Assembly: GCA_023399095.1 (NCBI GenBank)
Contig: JAEWQS010000063.1
Span: 1-11,977, forward strand
From: Bacillota bacterium
Lineage (GTDB): Bacteria; Bacillota; Clostridia; Christensenellales; SZUA-584
Direction of reading: 5' to 3'
DNA: 11,977 nucleotides
A model generated the notes under the pieces. It was not told where the DNA came from. It saw nothing but the letters and a program-made list of their open reading frames with translations, and searched no databases. Positions within the stretch are counted from its first letter, which is position 1, and each line of letters begins with the position of its first letter. The position numbers and the translations under genes were made by a program. Below, piece after piece: positions 1 to 6,359 of this stretch.

Positions 1-407
1 CTCGTCGCGGAAACGGAAATCTGGCCGACGCCGCCTGCCATCGTGTTCATCGCACCGCCGAAGAAGTTCGCTACGCCCGCACCAAATATCGTCAATGTCA
101 GACCGGTCACGTTCTGGTTGGCACGAAGGGTGATGGTCAGGAAGCTGTAAATGAGACCGGCCAGCGTGGCGGCCGCCAGCGCACAGACCAAAGCGATCAC
201 AAGACCAAGCCAAGGTATAGGCGACGCAGTACTCGACTCATACCAGAAAGCACCGGCAAGGCCAGCGATACCTCCAAGAGACATAACGCCCGGAACACCG
301 AGGTTCAAGTTACCGGATTTCTCAGTTAGAATTTCGCCTATGGCACCGAAGAGTATGACGGTGCCGAACACAATAGCAGCCTGTAATAAGGATAGAATCT
401 GATCCAT
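1..407 (-). CDS. nupQ: Nucleoside ABC transporter permease NupQ/BmpD type (partial, N-terminal part)
   Basis: The first 135 codons of an inner-membrane permease are present; the rest lies beyond the left edge. The translation starts MDQILSLLQAAIVFGTVILF and contains the family hallmark GEILTEKSGNLNLGVPG at about residues 23-39, followed by hydrophobic segments and RANQNVTGLTLTIFG near residue 100. These are typical of the second permease of BMP-family (YufQ/NupQ) nucleoside importers, which pairs with NupP to form the channel. The ATG lies one base beyond the TGA of nupP (TGATATG), and a GGAGG-type site (revcomp of 418-424) sits inside the end of nupP, so translation is probably coupled. It is the last visible gene of the bmpA-nupO-nupP-nupQ operon. 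Family assignment is confident; the exact substrate (purine or pyrimidine nucleoside) is not shown by the sequence. Confidence 0.93.
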   Translation of the reverse strand, partial: MDQILSLLQAAIVFGTVILFGAIGEILTEKSGNLNLGVPGVMSLGGIAGLAGAFWYESSTASPIPWLGLVIALVCALAAATLAGLIYSFLTITLRANQNVTGLTLTIFGAGVANFFGGAMNTMAGGVGQISVSAT

Positions 408-408
408 A

Positions 409-1503
409 TCAGTTTGCCTCCTTTCCACGGAAAACCAGTCGGTAGTTGGTAAAGAACTCGCTGCCAAGAATGAAGAACAGTATAATGCCTGTAATCATTT
501 GGGATGCGTAATCGTTCAGGTTAAACTGCGAGGCGATCTGGATCGCACCTTTTTCCATGAACACCAGCAACGCCGCGACAAGAATCATCGTAAACGTGTT
601 GAACTTGGCTAGCCAGGCCACAATGATGGCCGTAAACCCGCTCCCGCCTGCGGTGCTCGTTGAAATCGTATGGGATGCGCCCGCGACTGCGATATAGCCT
701 GCCAAACCGCAGATAGCGCCCGAAATCATCATCGTTCGGACAACGACACTTTTCACGTTTATACCGATATAACGAGCCGTACGTTCAGACTCGCCCACAA
801 CCGCAATTTCATAGCCCTGCTTGGTATATCGCAGATAAATGAACATAATAATCGCCAGCGCCAAAACAATGATGACGTTGAGCATATATTGCTGCCCGAA
901 TAAGGGCGGAAACCAACCGGCTTTCGTCTGCTGGTTGATAATTCCAACTGTGTTCGAGCCATAAGGGTTCTCCCATAAGGCAACGCAAAAGGAGGTTAGC
1001 TGGATGGCGACATAGTTCATCATCAATGTAAAAAGCGTTTCATTCGTCCCGAAGCGCGCTTTGAATATTGCGGGAATAAAACCCCAAAGAGCACCTGCCA
1101 CACAGCTCACGACAATGGCTACAATCAGCAGCGTCCATGTCGGCATCGACTTGCCAAAATAGATCATCACAGCGGCGGTCGCAATGCCTCCGGCAAGAAT
1201 CTGTCCCTCCGCGCCGATGTTCCAAAAACGCATCTTAAAGGCGGGCGCCAGACCGATGCCGATGCAAAGCAGCATCATTAAATCGCGCAGTGTTACCCAG
1301 AAGCGTTTTTCGGAGCCGAAATTGCCCTCGAACATGGCGCTGTAAACCTTGAGCGGATTAAGCTTGACAATCGCGTAAATGACGATCGCGCTGACCACAA
1401 GCGCCAGAACAAGACCGGCAAGCCGAATAAGCCAGCCATGCCAGACTGAGATCGAATCGCGCTTGACAATGCGCACAAAAGGCACCTTAGTATGCTGGTT
1501 CAT
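409..1503 (-). CDS. nupP: Nucleoside ABC transporter permease NupP type
   Basis: This 364-residue polytopic membrane protein is the first permease of a BMP-type nucleoside importer. A short basic cytoplasmic N-terminus (residues 1-25) precedes about eight to ten hydrophobic segments. Family motifs are NIGAEGQI at 95-102, GTNETLFTLMMNYVA at 152-166, GESERTARYIGINV at 237-250 (the cytoplasmic loop likely to contact the ATPase) and GGSGFTAIIVAWLAKF at 286-301. Its ATG overlaps the nupO stop as ATGA, and a GGGAGGGGGAG Shine-Dalgarno tract lies upstream inside nupO, supporting this start and translational coupling. Length matches the YufP/NupP family. The substrate is inferred from family membership only; related permeases also serve other BMP-family binding proteins. 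Confidence 0.94.
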   Translation of the reverse strand: MNQHTKVPFVRIVKRDSISVWHGWLIRLAGLVLALVVSAIVIYAIVKLNPLKVYSAMFEGNFGSEKRFWVTLRDLMMLLCIGIGLAPAFKMRFWNIGAEGQILAGGIATAAVMIYFGKSMPTWTLLIVAIVVSCVAGALWGFIPAIFKARFGTNETLFTLMMNYVAIQLTSFCVALWENPYGSNTVGIINQQTKAGWFPPLFGQQYMLNVIIVLALAIIMFIYLRYTKQGYEIAVVGESERTARYIGINVKSVVVRTMMISGAICGLAGYIAVAGASHTISTSTAGGSGFTAIIVAWLAKFNTFTMILVAALLVFMEKGAIQIASQFNLNDYASQMITGIILFFILGSEFFTNYRLVFRGKEAN

Positions 1504-3038
1504 TTTTCTTCTCCCCCTCCCAGTTTGGTCATCATCATGCCAACGTCACGTTTATCAGCGCCCCTTCCGGGGACGATGCCGCTGACCTTTCCGCCGCAGA
1601 GGACAAGAATTTTATCACAGAACTCCAGCAGCACGTCAAGATCCTCGCCGACAAAAATGACGGCGACATCCTTTTGCTTCTGCTGGTTGATAAGATCATA
1701 AATGGTATAGGATGAATTAATGTCCAGCCCGCGCACGGCATAGGCTGTCATCAAAACGGTCGGCGAAGATGAAATCTCGCGCCCGACTAATACTTTTTGA
1801 ACATTTCCGCCCGAGAGTCTGCGTACCGGAGTGGTAAGTCCGGGTGTGTTCACGGACAGTTCGTTCACAACATGTTCTGCCACGCCGCGAGGCGTTTTTC
1901 TGTCGGCGAAAACCGGCTTCCCGTGGCGAAACGAGCGGAGCATCATGTTGTCGGTTAAGTCCATGCTGCCAACGAGCCCCATGCCAAGCCTGTCTTCAGG
2001 TACGAATGACAGCATCACGCCCAAAGCGGAAATTTCGCGCGGGTCCTTGCCTATAAGTTTTATTTCCTTGCCGGTTTCCGGGTCAATATACGTAATGCTC
2101 CCCGACTCATAAGGTTGCAAGCCCGCAATGGATTCCAGCAGCTCTTTTTGTCCGCAGCCGGAAATGCCCGCAATGCCGAGGATCTCGCCGGAATTAGCGG
2201 TGAACGATACATCGCACAGTTTCGTTATGCCGTCCTTGTCCCGCACTGTCAGGCCTTCCACGAGGATGCGCGGTTTCGGATCCTTTGGTTCGGGTCGGTC
2301 GATATTGAGGGACACAGCGCGACCAACCATCATATTGGTCATTTGTGCCGCATTCGTGTCTTTCGTGTCCATACCACCGACGAATTCCCCGCGTCGCAGT
2401 ACCGCGACCTTATCAGATATCTCCTCGACCTCATACAACTTGTGCGTAATGATAACAATGGCTTTTCCGTCATCGCGCATGTTGCGAAGAACGGCGAAAA
2501 GCTTCTCCGTTTCAAGAGGAGTCAGAACGGCAGTGGGCTCGTCAAGTATCAAGATATTCGCACCCCGGTAGAGCACCTTGACAATCTCCACCGTCTGCTT
2601 CTGCGAAACGGACATATCATAGATCTTCTGATCCGGATTCACATCAAAACCATACATCGCGCAAATACTGCGTATCTTGTCACCCACGGCCTTCATGTCG
2701 AGACGACCCTTGCCCGGCATACCCAGAATAATGTTCTCCGCCGCGGTCAGCACATCCACAAGTTTGAAGTGCTGGTGGATCATGCCGATACCAAGGTCAA
2801 AAGCGTCCTTGGGGCTGCGGATGGAAACCTCGCACCCGTCTACCAATACATGTCCGGCGTCGGGATAGTAGATGCCGGAGAGCATGTTCATGAGCGTTGT
2901 CTTACCACTGCCATTTTCGCCGAGCAGGGCGAGAATCTCTCCTCTGTATATATCGAGGCAGACCCGGTGATTTGCGACAATTGAACCGAAAGTCTTGGTA
3001 ATATCGCGCATGCAGACCGCCGCCTTTGCGCTTTGCAT
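1500..3038 (-). CDS. nupO: Nucleoside ABC transporter ATP-binding protein NupO type (two ABC domains)
   Basis: A 512-residue cytoplasmic ATPase carrying two ABC cassettes, as in NupO/YufO and sugar importers such as RbsA. Cassette 1 has Walker A GENGSGKTT (40-48), Q-loop Q89, signature region SVSQKQ (143-148), Walker B ILILDEP (162-168) and switch histidine H199. Cassette 2 has a degenerate Walker A, GISGCGQKE (291-299, lacking the GKT/S core), an intact LSGGN signature (408-412), PEDR (347-350), and a Walker B region TAYAVRGLD (431-439) without the usual DE. Degeneration of the second cassette is normal in this family, so one composite site probably hydrolyses ATP. The start is supported by AAGGGGG about six bases upstream. 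The gene follows bmpA after a structured 248-bp spacer and overlaps nupP by four bases. Confidence 0.95.
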   Translation of the reverse strand: MQSAKAAVCMRDITKTFGSIVANHRVCLDIYRGEILALLGENGSGKTTLMNMLSGIYYPDAGHVLVDGCEVSIRSPKDAFDLGIGMIHQHFKLVDVLTAAENIILGMPGKGRLDMKAVGDKIRSICAMYGFDVNPDQKIYDMSVSQKQTVEIVKVLYRGANILILDEPTAVLTPLETEKLFAVLRNMRDDGKAIVIITHKLYEVEEISDKVAVLRRGEFVGGMDTKDTNAAQMTNMMVGRAVSLNIDRPEPKDPKPRILVEGLTVRDKDGITKLCDVSFTANSGEILGIAGISGCGQKELLESIAGLQPYESGSITYIDPETGKEIKLIGKDPREISALGVMLSFVPEDRLGMGLVGSMDLTDNMMLRSFRHGKPVFADRKTPRGVAEHVVNELSVNTPGLTTPVRRLSGGNVQKVLVGREISSSPTVLMTAYAVRGLDINSSYTIYDLINQQKQKDVAVIFVGEDLDVLLEFCDKILVLCGGKVSGIVPGRGADKRDVGMMMTKLGGGEEK

Positions 3039-3066
3039 AGTGGATTACCCCCTTAGAAAAGTATAG

Positions 3067-3090
3067 AAAGAGCCACTTTTGTGGCTCTTT
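3067..3090. repeat. 24-bp palindrome, copy 1 of 2
   Basis: AAAGAGCCAC-TTTT-GTGGCTCTTT forms a perfect 10-bp stem with a 4-base loop. An identical copy lies at 3242-3265. This copy is just upstream of the nupO Shine-Dalgarno site, so in the operon mRNA it would form a hairpin in the nupO leader. Confidence 0.85.
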
Positions 3091-3096
3091 GAGCTT

Positions 3097-3123
3097 GTCG
3101 AAAAACCTACGGTTTTCCGACAG
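3097..3123 (-). repeat. Imperfect hairpin inside the bmpA-nupO spacer
   Basis: TGTCGAAAAACC and GGTTTTCCGACA are inverted repeats around a TAC loop. The one imperfect position becomes a G-U pair in the minus-strand RNA but an A-C mismatch in the plus-strand RNA, so the structure favours the bmpA-nupO transcript. Function unknown. Confidence 0.55.
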
Positions 3124-3176
3124 TTACCGGTTTTGCTTGTTCCTCGCAAACTCGAAACTGCTCAAAACCGCAAGGT

Positions 3177-3209
3177 GTGGGCTGCGCGGGCACAGCCCGT
3201 CTTGCCCAC
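3177..3209. repeat. GC-rich nested inverted repeats in the bmpA-nupO spacer
   Basis: GGGCTG (3179-3184) pairs with CAGCCC (3193-3198), and GTGGG (3177-3181) could instead pair with CCCAC (3205-3209). The two pairings share bases, so they are alternatives. A further inverted pair, CGGTTTTG (3128-3135) with CAAAACCG (3163-3170), lies to the left. The spacer is thus unusually rich in potential RNA structure. Confidence 0.5.
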
Positions 3210-3241
3210 GAGTTATATTTTCAATACTTTTTTACAGTCTG

Positions 3242-3265
3242 AAAGAGCCACTTTTGTGGCTCTTT
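3242..3265 (-). terminator. Hairpin after bmpA (partial terminator or processing site), palindrome copy 2
   Basis: Identical to the palindrome at 3067-3090 (10-bp stem AAAGAGCCAC/GTGGCTCTTT). It starts 21 bases beyond the bmpA stop in the direction of transcription. The following minus-strand sequence is not a clean T-run, so full termination is doubtful. A partial terminator or 3'-end stabiliser, giving more receptor than ATPase and permease, fits its position. Confidence 0.55.
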
Positions 3266-3286
3266 CTGTCTATAAACACGCTGTGA

Positions 3287-4588
3287 TTAATTGAGTTCTT
3301 TGATGCCGTCTATGCGCAGACCGAAGTACGGAGCGCTGCGGAGTGTTGAATCAGCAAACGCACCATCGACAATGGCTTCGCCGCTGTCGGGTACAAAGTC
3401 TCCATCGGTATCAAGAGCCGGAGCGGTGGTAATAGTCTCGCCGCCAACAGTGAATGTGGTAATATCAAACACTTTGAGGCTGCCGTCCTTCAGAGCGGCT
3501 TCAACTTCCGCAACCTTTTCGGCTGTGCCTTCGGCGCAGCTCTCACCCAGCGGGGAGATCATCACAGCGCCTTCGCTGTAGCCTTTTGCCCAGTCCGTAA
3601 CGACTTCTTCGCCGTTTTTAATGCAGTTAAACACGTAGGTATAGTAAACGCTCCAGTCGTTCTGGCAGCTGGTCAATGCGGCAGTCGGCGCAACGGAAAG
3701 CATATCCACATTGTAACCCACGCTGTAAACGGTGGTGCCGCTGTTAAGCAGCGCTTCGCAGGCAGCAGGAGCGCCCGTGGAGTCCGCGTGCTGGCTGATG
3801 ATGATGGCGCCGGACGCGACAAGCGCGTTAGCGGCTTCCGCTTCAGCGGTCGGGTCATACCAGGAATTGGTATAGGACACTTCCATCACAACATTGCTGA
3901 CGATTGACTTAACGCCAAGGTAGAAGCCGGTATAACCGGAGACCACTTCGTCATACGGATAAGCGCCGACATAACCGATCTTGACATTCCCGTCAGCGTC
4001 CATATTCTTGTCAGCTACCTTGCCGTCCGCAACAAGCTCGGCAAGCTTCATGCCCGCAACAACGCCCGATACATAGCGTGACTCGTAGGTCATGTTAAAT
4101 GCGTTCTTAAGATTCTTAAGTCCCGAAGGCCCAGCGTTCACGCCCGTCATGGCGATGAAGGTCACGTCCGGGTTTTCGTCAGCAGCCTGCTGCATATAGC
4201 TCTGATGTCCGAAGCTGTCCGAGATAATGTATGTGCAGCCCTGCTCGACAAGGTCGGTTGCGGTATCATAGCAGCTTTCGTCTTCAGCGGTGTTGTATTT
4301 CCAGATAATCTGGTCGTCTGAAAAGCCGACATTTGCAGTCGCTTTCCGGATACCTTCGATGTGGGCAAAGTCGTAGCCGGTATTTTCGTCATGAATCAAA
4401 ATGACACCGATTTTGGCGTCAGCCTGGGCAACTGGCTCTTCCGCCGCGTCGGGTGCCTCGGGAGCATCGGGCGCCTCAGTAGCCTCAGTAGCTGCAGGGG
4501 GTTCCTGCTCCTGTGCCTGCGGACTGCAGCCAGCAAACGGTACGATAACCATTGCCATCACCAATAAAAACATTACAAACTTCTTCAT
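3287..4588 (-). CDS. bmpA: BMP-family substrate-binding lipoprotein (nucleoside importer receptor)
   Basis: A 433-residue extracytoplasmic lipoprotein that captures the substrate for NupO-NupP-NupQ. The start MKKFVMFLLV opens a type II signal peptide with lipobox FAGC, giving a mature N-terminal Cys21. Residues about 22-54 form a low-complexity Ala/Glu/Pro/Asp tether. The BMP domain (family of BmpA, PnrA/TmpC and NupN) starts at KIGVILIHDENTGYDFAHIEG and includes the conserved VKIGYVGAYPYDEVVSGYTG and NSWYDPTAEAEAA segments. The start is firm: AAGGAGG (4594-4600) lies five bases upstream. It is the first gene of the operon, and a hairpin follows the stop. BMP-family receptors bind purine or other nucleosides; which one applies here cannot be read from sequence. 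Downstream genes match the same transporter class, so the role is well supported. Confidence 0.95.
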   Translation of the reverse strand: MKKFVMFLLVMAMVIVPFAGCSPQAQEQEPPAATEATEAPDAPEAPDAAEEPVAQADAKIGVILIHDENTGYDFAHIEGIRKATANVGFSDDQIIWKYNTAEDESCYDTATDLVEQGCTYIISDSFGHQSYMQQAADENPDVTFIAMTGVNAGPSGLKNLKNAFNMTYESRYVSGVVAGMKLAELVADGKVADKNMDADGNVKIGYVGAYPYDEVVSGYTGFYLGVKSIVSNVVMEVSYTNSWYDPTAEAEAANALVASGAIIISQHADSTGAPAACEALLNSGTTVYSVGYNVDMLSVAPTAALTSCQNDWSVYYTYVFNCIKNGEEVVTDWAKGYSEGAVMISPLGESCAEGTAEKVAEVEAALKDGSLKVFDITTFTVGGETITTAPALDTDGDFVPDSGEAIVDGAFADSTLRSAPYFGLRIDGIKELN

Positions 4589-4610
4589 GGTTTCCTCCTT
4601 AGTTAATTAA

Positions 4611-4642
4611 ATGTGAAATCAAAGAATAATCTTTTCTCACAT
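4611..4642 (-). promoter_or_regulatory. Imperfect dyad in the bmpA leader
   Basis: ATGTGA (4611-4616) and TCACAT (4637-4642) are perfect inverted arms, with a further AAAGA/TCTTT pairing inside. If the promoter at 4652-4680 is real, this hairpin lies at the 5' end of the bmpA mRNA, about 20 bases upstream of the ribosome-binding site. It may stabilise the mRNA or be a regulator site; neither is demonstrated. Confidence 0.35.
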
Positions 4643-4651
4643 CATAAGCAA

Positions 4652-4680
4652 AATATAAAACCTTCTTTGTTTTCATACAA
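4652..4680 (-). promoter_or_regulatory. Candidate promoter of the bmpA operon
   Basis: Read on the minus strand, TTGTAT (4680-4675) and TATATT (4657-4652) are separated by 17 bases, a good match to a vegetative-sigma promoter. Transcription would start near 4645, leaving a leader of about 55 bases before the bmpA ATG. This is pattern matching only. Confidence 0.5.
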
Positions 4681-4692
4681 ATTTATTGTATG
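4674..4692. promoter_or_regulatory. Perfect dyad over the bmpA -35 box (operator candidate)
   Basis: CATACAA-ATTTA-TTGTATG is a perfect 7-bp inverted repeat with a 5-base centre, overlapping the proposed -35 element. Such placement is typical of a repressor site. No regulator gene is visible in the window and I do not recognise the motif. Confidence 0.4.
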
Positions 4693-4721
4693 CACAAGAC
4701 TTTTTTTCAATTATTTCTCCT

Positions 4722-4768
4722 AAAATATAAAAGAACAAAGATAACCTCCGTTGTGGACATCCTTGTTC
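4722..4768 (-). terminator. Strong terminator-like hairpin upstream of the bmpA promoter
   Basis: On the minus strand GAACAAGGAT pairs with ATCTTTGTTC (10 bp including one G-U), with a 16-base loop that may hold a small TCC/GGA pairing. It is followed directly by TTTTATATTTT. The G-U pair is an A-C mismatch on the other strand, so the structure is directed toward bmpA. It points to a short RNA or an attenuated leader transcribed into this spot. Confidence 0.55.
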
Positions 4769-4806
4769 ACGCTGCAAATGACACATGAATAATAGCATAT
4801 AAGGGT

Positions 4807-4835
4807 TAATAATACAAGCTTTTTTATGGTGTCAA
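4807..4835 (-). promoter_or_regulatory. Candidate upstream promoter for a short leader RNA
   Basis: On the minus strand a consensus -35 TTGACA (4835-4830) is followed at 17-18 bases by TTATTA/TATTAA. Transcription would start near 4800 and reach the terminator-like hairpin at 4768-4733 within about 80 bases. The rest of the gap 4836-5029 is AT-rich, with no convincing gene. Confidence 0.4.
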
Positions 4836-5029
4836 AAAAAGAATAAGCCCTTATTAATTGTCGCAAAACAACCCATATAATACGTGTTATCACTTGACTA
4901 AACGACAAATAAAAACTTTCATGATATGCGTCGTAGTTTATTAACACTCAATTAACTGGAAATCAGTCATCATTTTTAGTATCCTATATTGAGCGTATAT
5001 TTTTTATAAGTCTCTTTTACTAGCTCGTC

Positions 5030-5057
5030 TTGTATTTTTATTGGAAACTTGTATAAG
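5030..5057 (+). promoter_or_regulatory. Candidate promoter of the MocA-HD gene
   Basis: TTGTAT (5030-5035) and TATAAG (5052-5057) are separated by 16 bases. Transcription would start near 5063, giving a leader of about 75 bases before the ATG at 5139. An alternative -35 TTGACT lies at 4894-4899 but has no well-spaced -10. Confidence 0.4.
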
Positions 5058-5138
5058 CTTAAAGTCATCAGATTTCGCTCCAGGCGGGGTATAAAACACT
5101 TCGCCAACAGGAAGAAATACAATAAAGGGAAAACGTTT

Positions 5139-6233
5139 ATGTTAAATATATCTGTATTATTGGTTGCAGCCGGAAAATCCTCACGCATGGGAAGCTTTAA
5201 ACCGCTGATGAAGCTTGCCGGATTGCCATTGATTGAACACGCACTCGGTGCATTCCGTACTGTGAACATTAGAGAAACTGTCGTCGTATCGGGCTTTTGC
5301 AGTGAACTGCTTGAGTCGCATTTTAAAAACACGGATATCAAGCTGATAAACAATACACGTTACGCAGAGACAGAAATGATCGATTCCATACAATTGGGTC
5401 TTGACTATCTGCAAAATAGGTGTGATCGCGTTTTCATCATGCCCGCCGACATGCCGCTCATCCAGCCTTTCACCATCAAAGTCCTGAGCGGGTATCAGAC
5501 TGGAAAACCCCTTGTTCAACCCGTATTTAACGGCCGTCATGGTCATCCGATACTCATCAGCGCCGATTGCATACCGTCAATATTACAATTTCATGGAGAT
5601 GGCGGACTCCGCAATGCATTGAGAGACTTTGAAAAAGAGGTTGTCGAAATACCCGATCCCGGCATCAGAATGGATGCAGATACGCCAGAAGCATTCTCGC
5701 AAATAGCGGCTTGCTACGAGACACTTCACATTCCATCTCGTGATCTGTTATTGGCTATGCTTGAATGGTATGCCGGCGATGAGCGCATTGTCGGGCATTG
5801 TTTAGCGGTAGCAAGCGTCGCCAATGCGATTGCGCAGAACGCTGTTAAACGAGGGCATCAGCTCAATATGCGATTGGTCGAAGCCGGGGCGCTGTTGCAC
5901 GATATATGCCGTAAAAAAAACAGCGATCATGCGCTGGCAGCCTATGAATTGCTAAACAGGTTGGGATATACCGAAGCGGGTCGAGTGGCTGGCGCGCATA
6001 TGGATTTGCCTTTGGACGCATTAACGCTTCTTGACGAACGCGCTGTCGTCTATCTCGCTGACAAGCTGGTTCTAGGTGACAAGTGCGTCGGCTTGAACGC
6101 CCGTTTTGCTCGCGCTTTAGAGAAGTATGAGAGTGACTCAAGCGCCGCGGCAGCCATTCAAAGACGCATGCAGGACGCCATTACGGTTATGCAAAGACTG
6201 GGGCTTTCGGAGGAGGAATGCACAACTTTCTAA
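5139..6233 (+). CDS. MobA/MocA-like nucleotidyltransferase fused to an HD phosphohydrolase domain
   Basis: A 364-residue soluble two-domain protein. Residues 1-190 are a MobA-like NTP transferase: nucleotide-binding loop LLVAAGKSSRMGSFK (7-21), metal/substrate segment MPADMP (101-106), NGRHGHPIL (131-139) and MDADTPEAF (178-186). These resemble MocA, which transfers CMP to molybdopterin for xanthine-dehydrogenase-type enzymes. Residues about 200-355 are an HD domain with likely metal ligands H220, H254-D255 (LLHDI), H287 and D308. I chose ATG 5139 because the domain starts at once and AAAGGGA (5124-5130) lies eight bases upstream; an in-frame TTG at 5049 would add 30 basic residues with no family match and sits on the promoter. 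It is a lone plus-strand gene between two minus-strand operons. Molybdenum cofactor maturation is inferred; another nucleotidyl transfer is possible. Confidence 0.85.
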   Translation: MLNISVLLVAAGKSSRMGSFKPLMKLAGLPLIEHALGAFRTVNIRETVVVSGFCSELLESHFKNTDIKLINNTRYAETEMIDSIQLGLDYLQNRCDRVFIMPADMPLIQPFTIKVLSGYQTGKPLVQPVFNGRHGHPILISADCIPSILQFHGDGGLRNALRDFEKEVVEIPDPGIRMDADTPEAFSQIAACYETLHIPSRDLLLAMLEWYAGDERIVGHCLAVASVANAIAQNAVKRGHQLNMRLVEAGALLHDICRKKNSDHALAAYELLNRLGYTEAGRVAGAHMDLPLDALTLLDERAVVYLADKLVLGDKCVGLNARFARALEKYESDSSAAAAIQRRMQDAITVMQRLGLSEEECTTF

Positions 6234-6270
6234 GAAATACTTCTTTCATTGCTAAAGCTTGCTTTACCAT

Positions 6271-6293
6271 CACACGTAAAAGTGTGTCTTTTT
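6271..6293 (+). terminator. Likely terminator of the MocA-HD gene
   Basis: CACAC (6271-6275) and GTGTG (6282-6286) enclose a 6-base loop, followed by TCTTTTT. The stem is short but the placement, 37 bases after the stop with a T-tract, fits an intrinsic terminator. Confidence 0.5.
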
Positions 6294-6302
6294 ATAGCTA
6301 AT

Positions 6303-6333
6303 TAAAACGGCAATGCCAGATAGACATTACCGT
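6303..6333 (-). terminator. Likely terminator of the liv operon
   Basis: On the minus strand ACGGTAATG pairs with CATTGCCGT (9 bp, one G-U, 9-base loop), followed by TTTTAATTAG. It lies about 26 bases beyond the stop of the CBS-ACT gene, the last gene of the operon, and faces the terminator of the convergent MocA-HD gene. Confidence 0.6.
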
Positions 6334-6359
6334 GAATCAGTCGTGCAAGAAAATGTTCG

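Noticed and set aside
2115..2984. 289-codon open frame on the plus strand opposite nupO
   Set aside because: It lies wholly inside nupO, which has clear ABC motifs. The antisense translation has no recognisable domain, and long antisense frames are common opposite such genes.
1500..3038. Missing Walker A lysine and Walker B acidic pair in the second NupO cassette as evidence of a pseudogene
   Set aside because: A degenerate second cassette is normal in this importer class. The frame is intact, the LSGGN signature is kept and length is normal.
3079..3294. Small plus-strand frames in the bmpA-nupO spacer
   Set aside because: They consist of inverted-repeat sequence and have no ribosome-binding site or recognisable protein features; the DNA is better explained as a structured spacer.
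4720..4947. 75-codon minus-strand frame in the AT-rich intergenic region
   Set aside because: No Shine-Dalgarno site and no domain. It crosses the candidate promoter and ends inside the terminator-like hairpin.
5049..5138. N-terminal extension of the MocA-HD protein from a TTG codon
   Set aside because: The 30 extra residues are basic and unlike the family, the TTG overlaps the proposed -10 box, and ATG 5139 has a well-spaced Shine-Dalgarno site.
4589..5138. A known purine or molybdenum-cofactor riboswitch upstream of bmpA or the MocA-HD gene
   Set aside because: I looked on both strands for the conserved purine-riboswitch core and for obvious Moco-RNA features and did not find them. An unrecognised structured leader remains possible and is listed as a finding.
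4976..5353. 125-codon minus-strand frame crossing the 5' end of the MocA-HD gene
   Set aside because: It overlaps the conserved nucleotide-binding loop of a well-supported gene. The protein shows no family features and its ribosome-binding site is poor.
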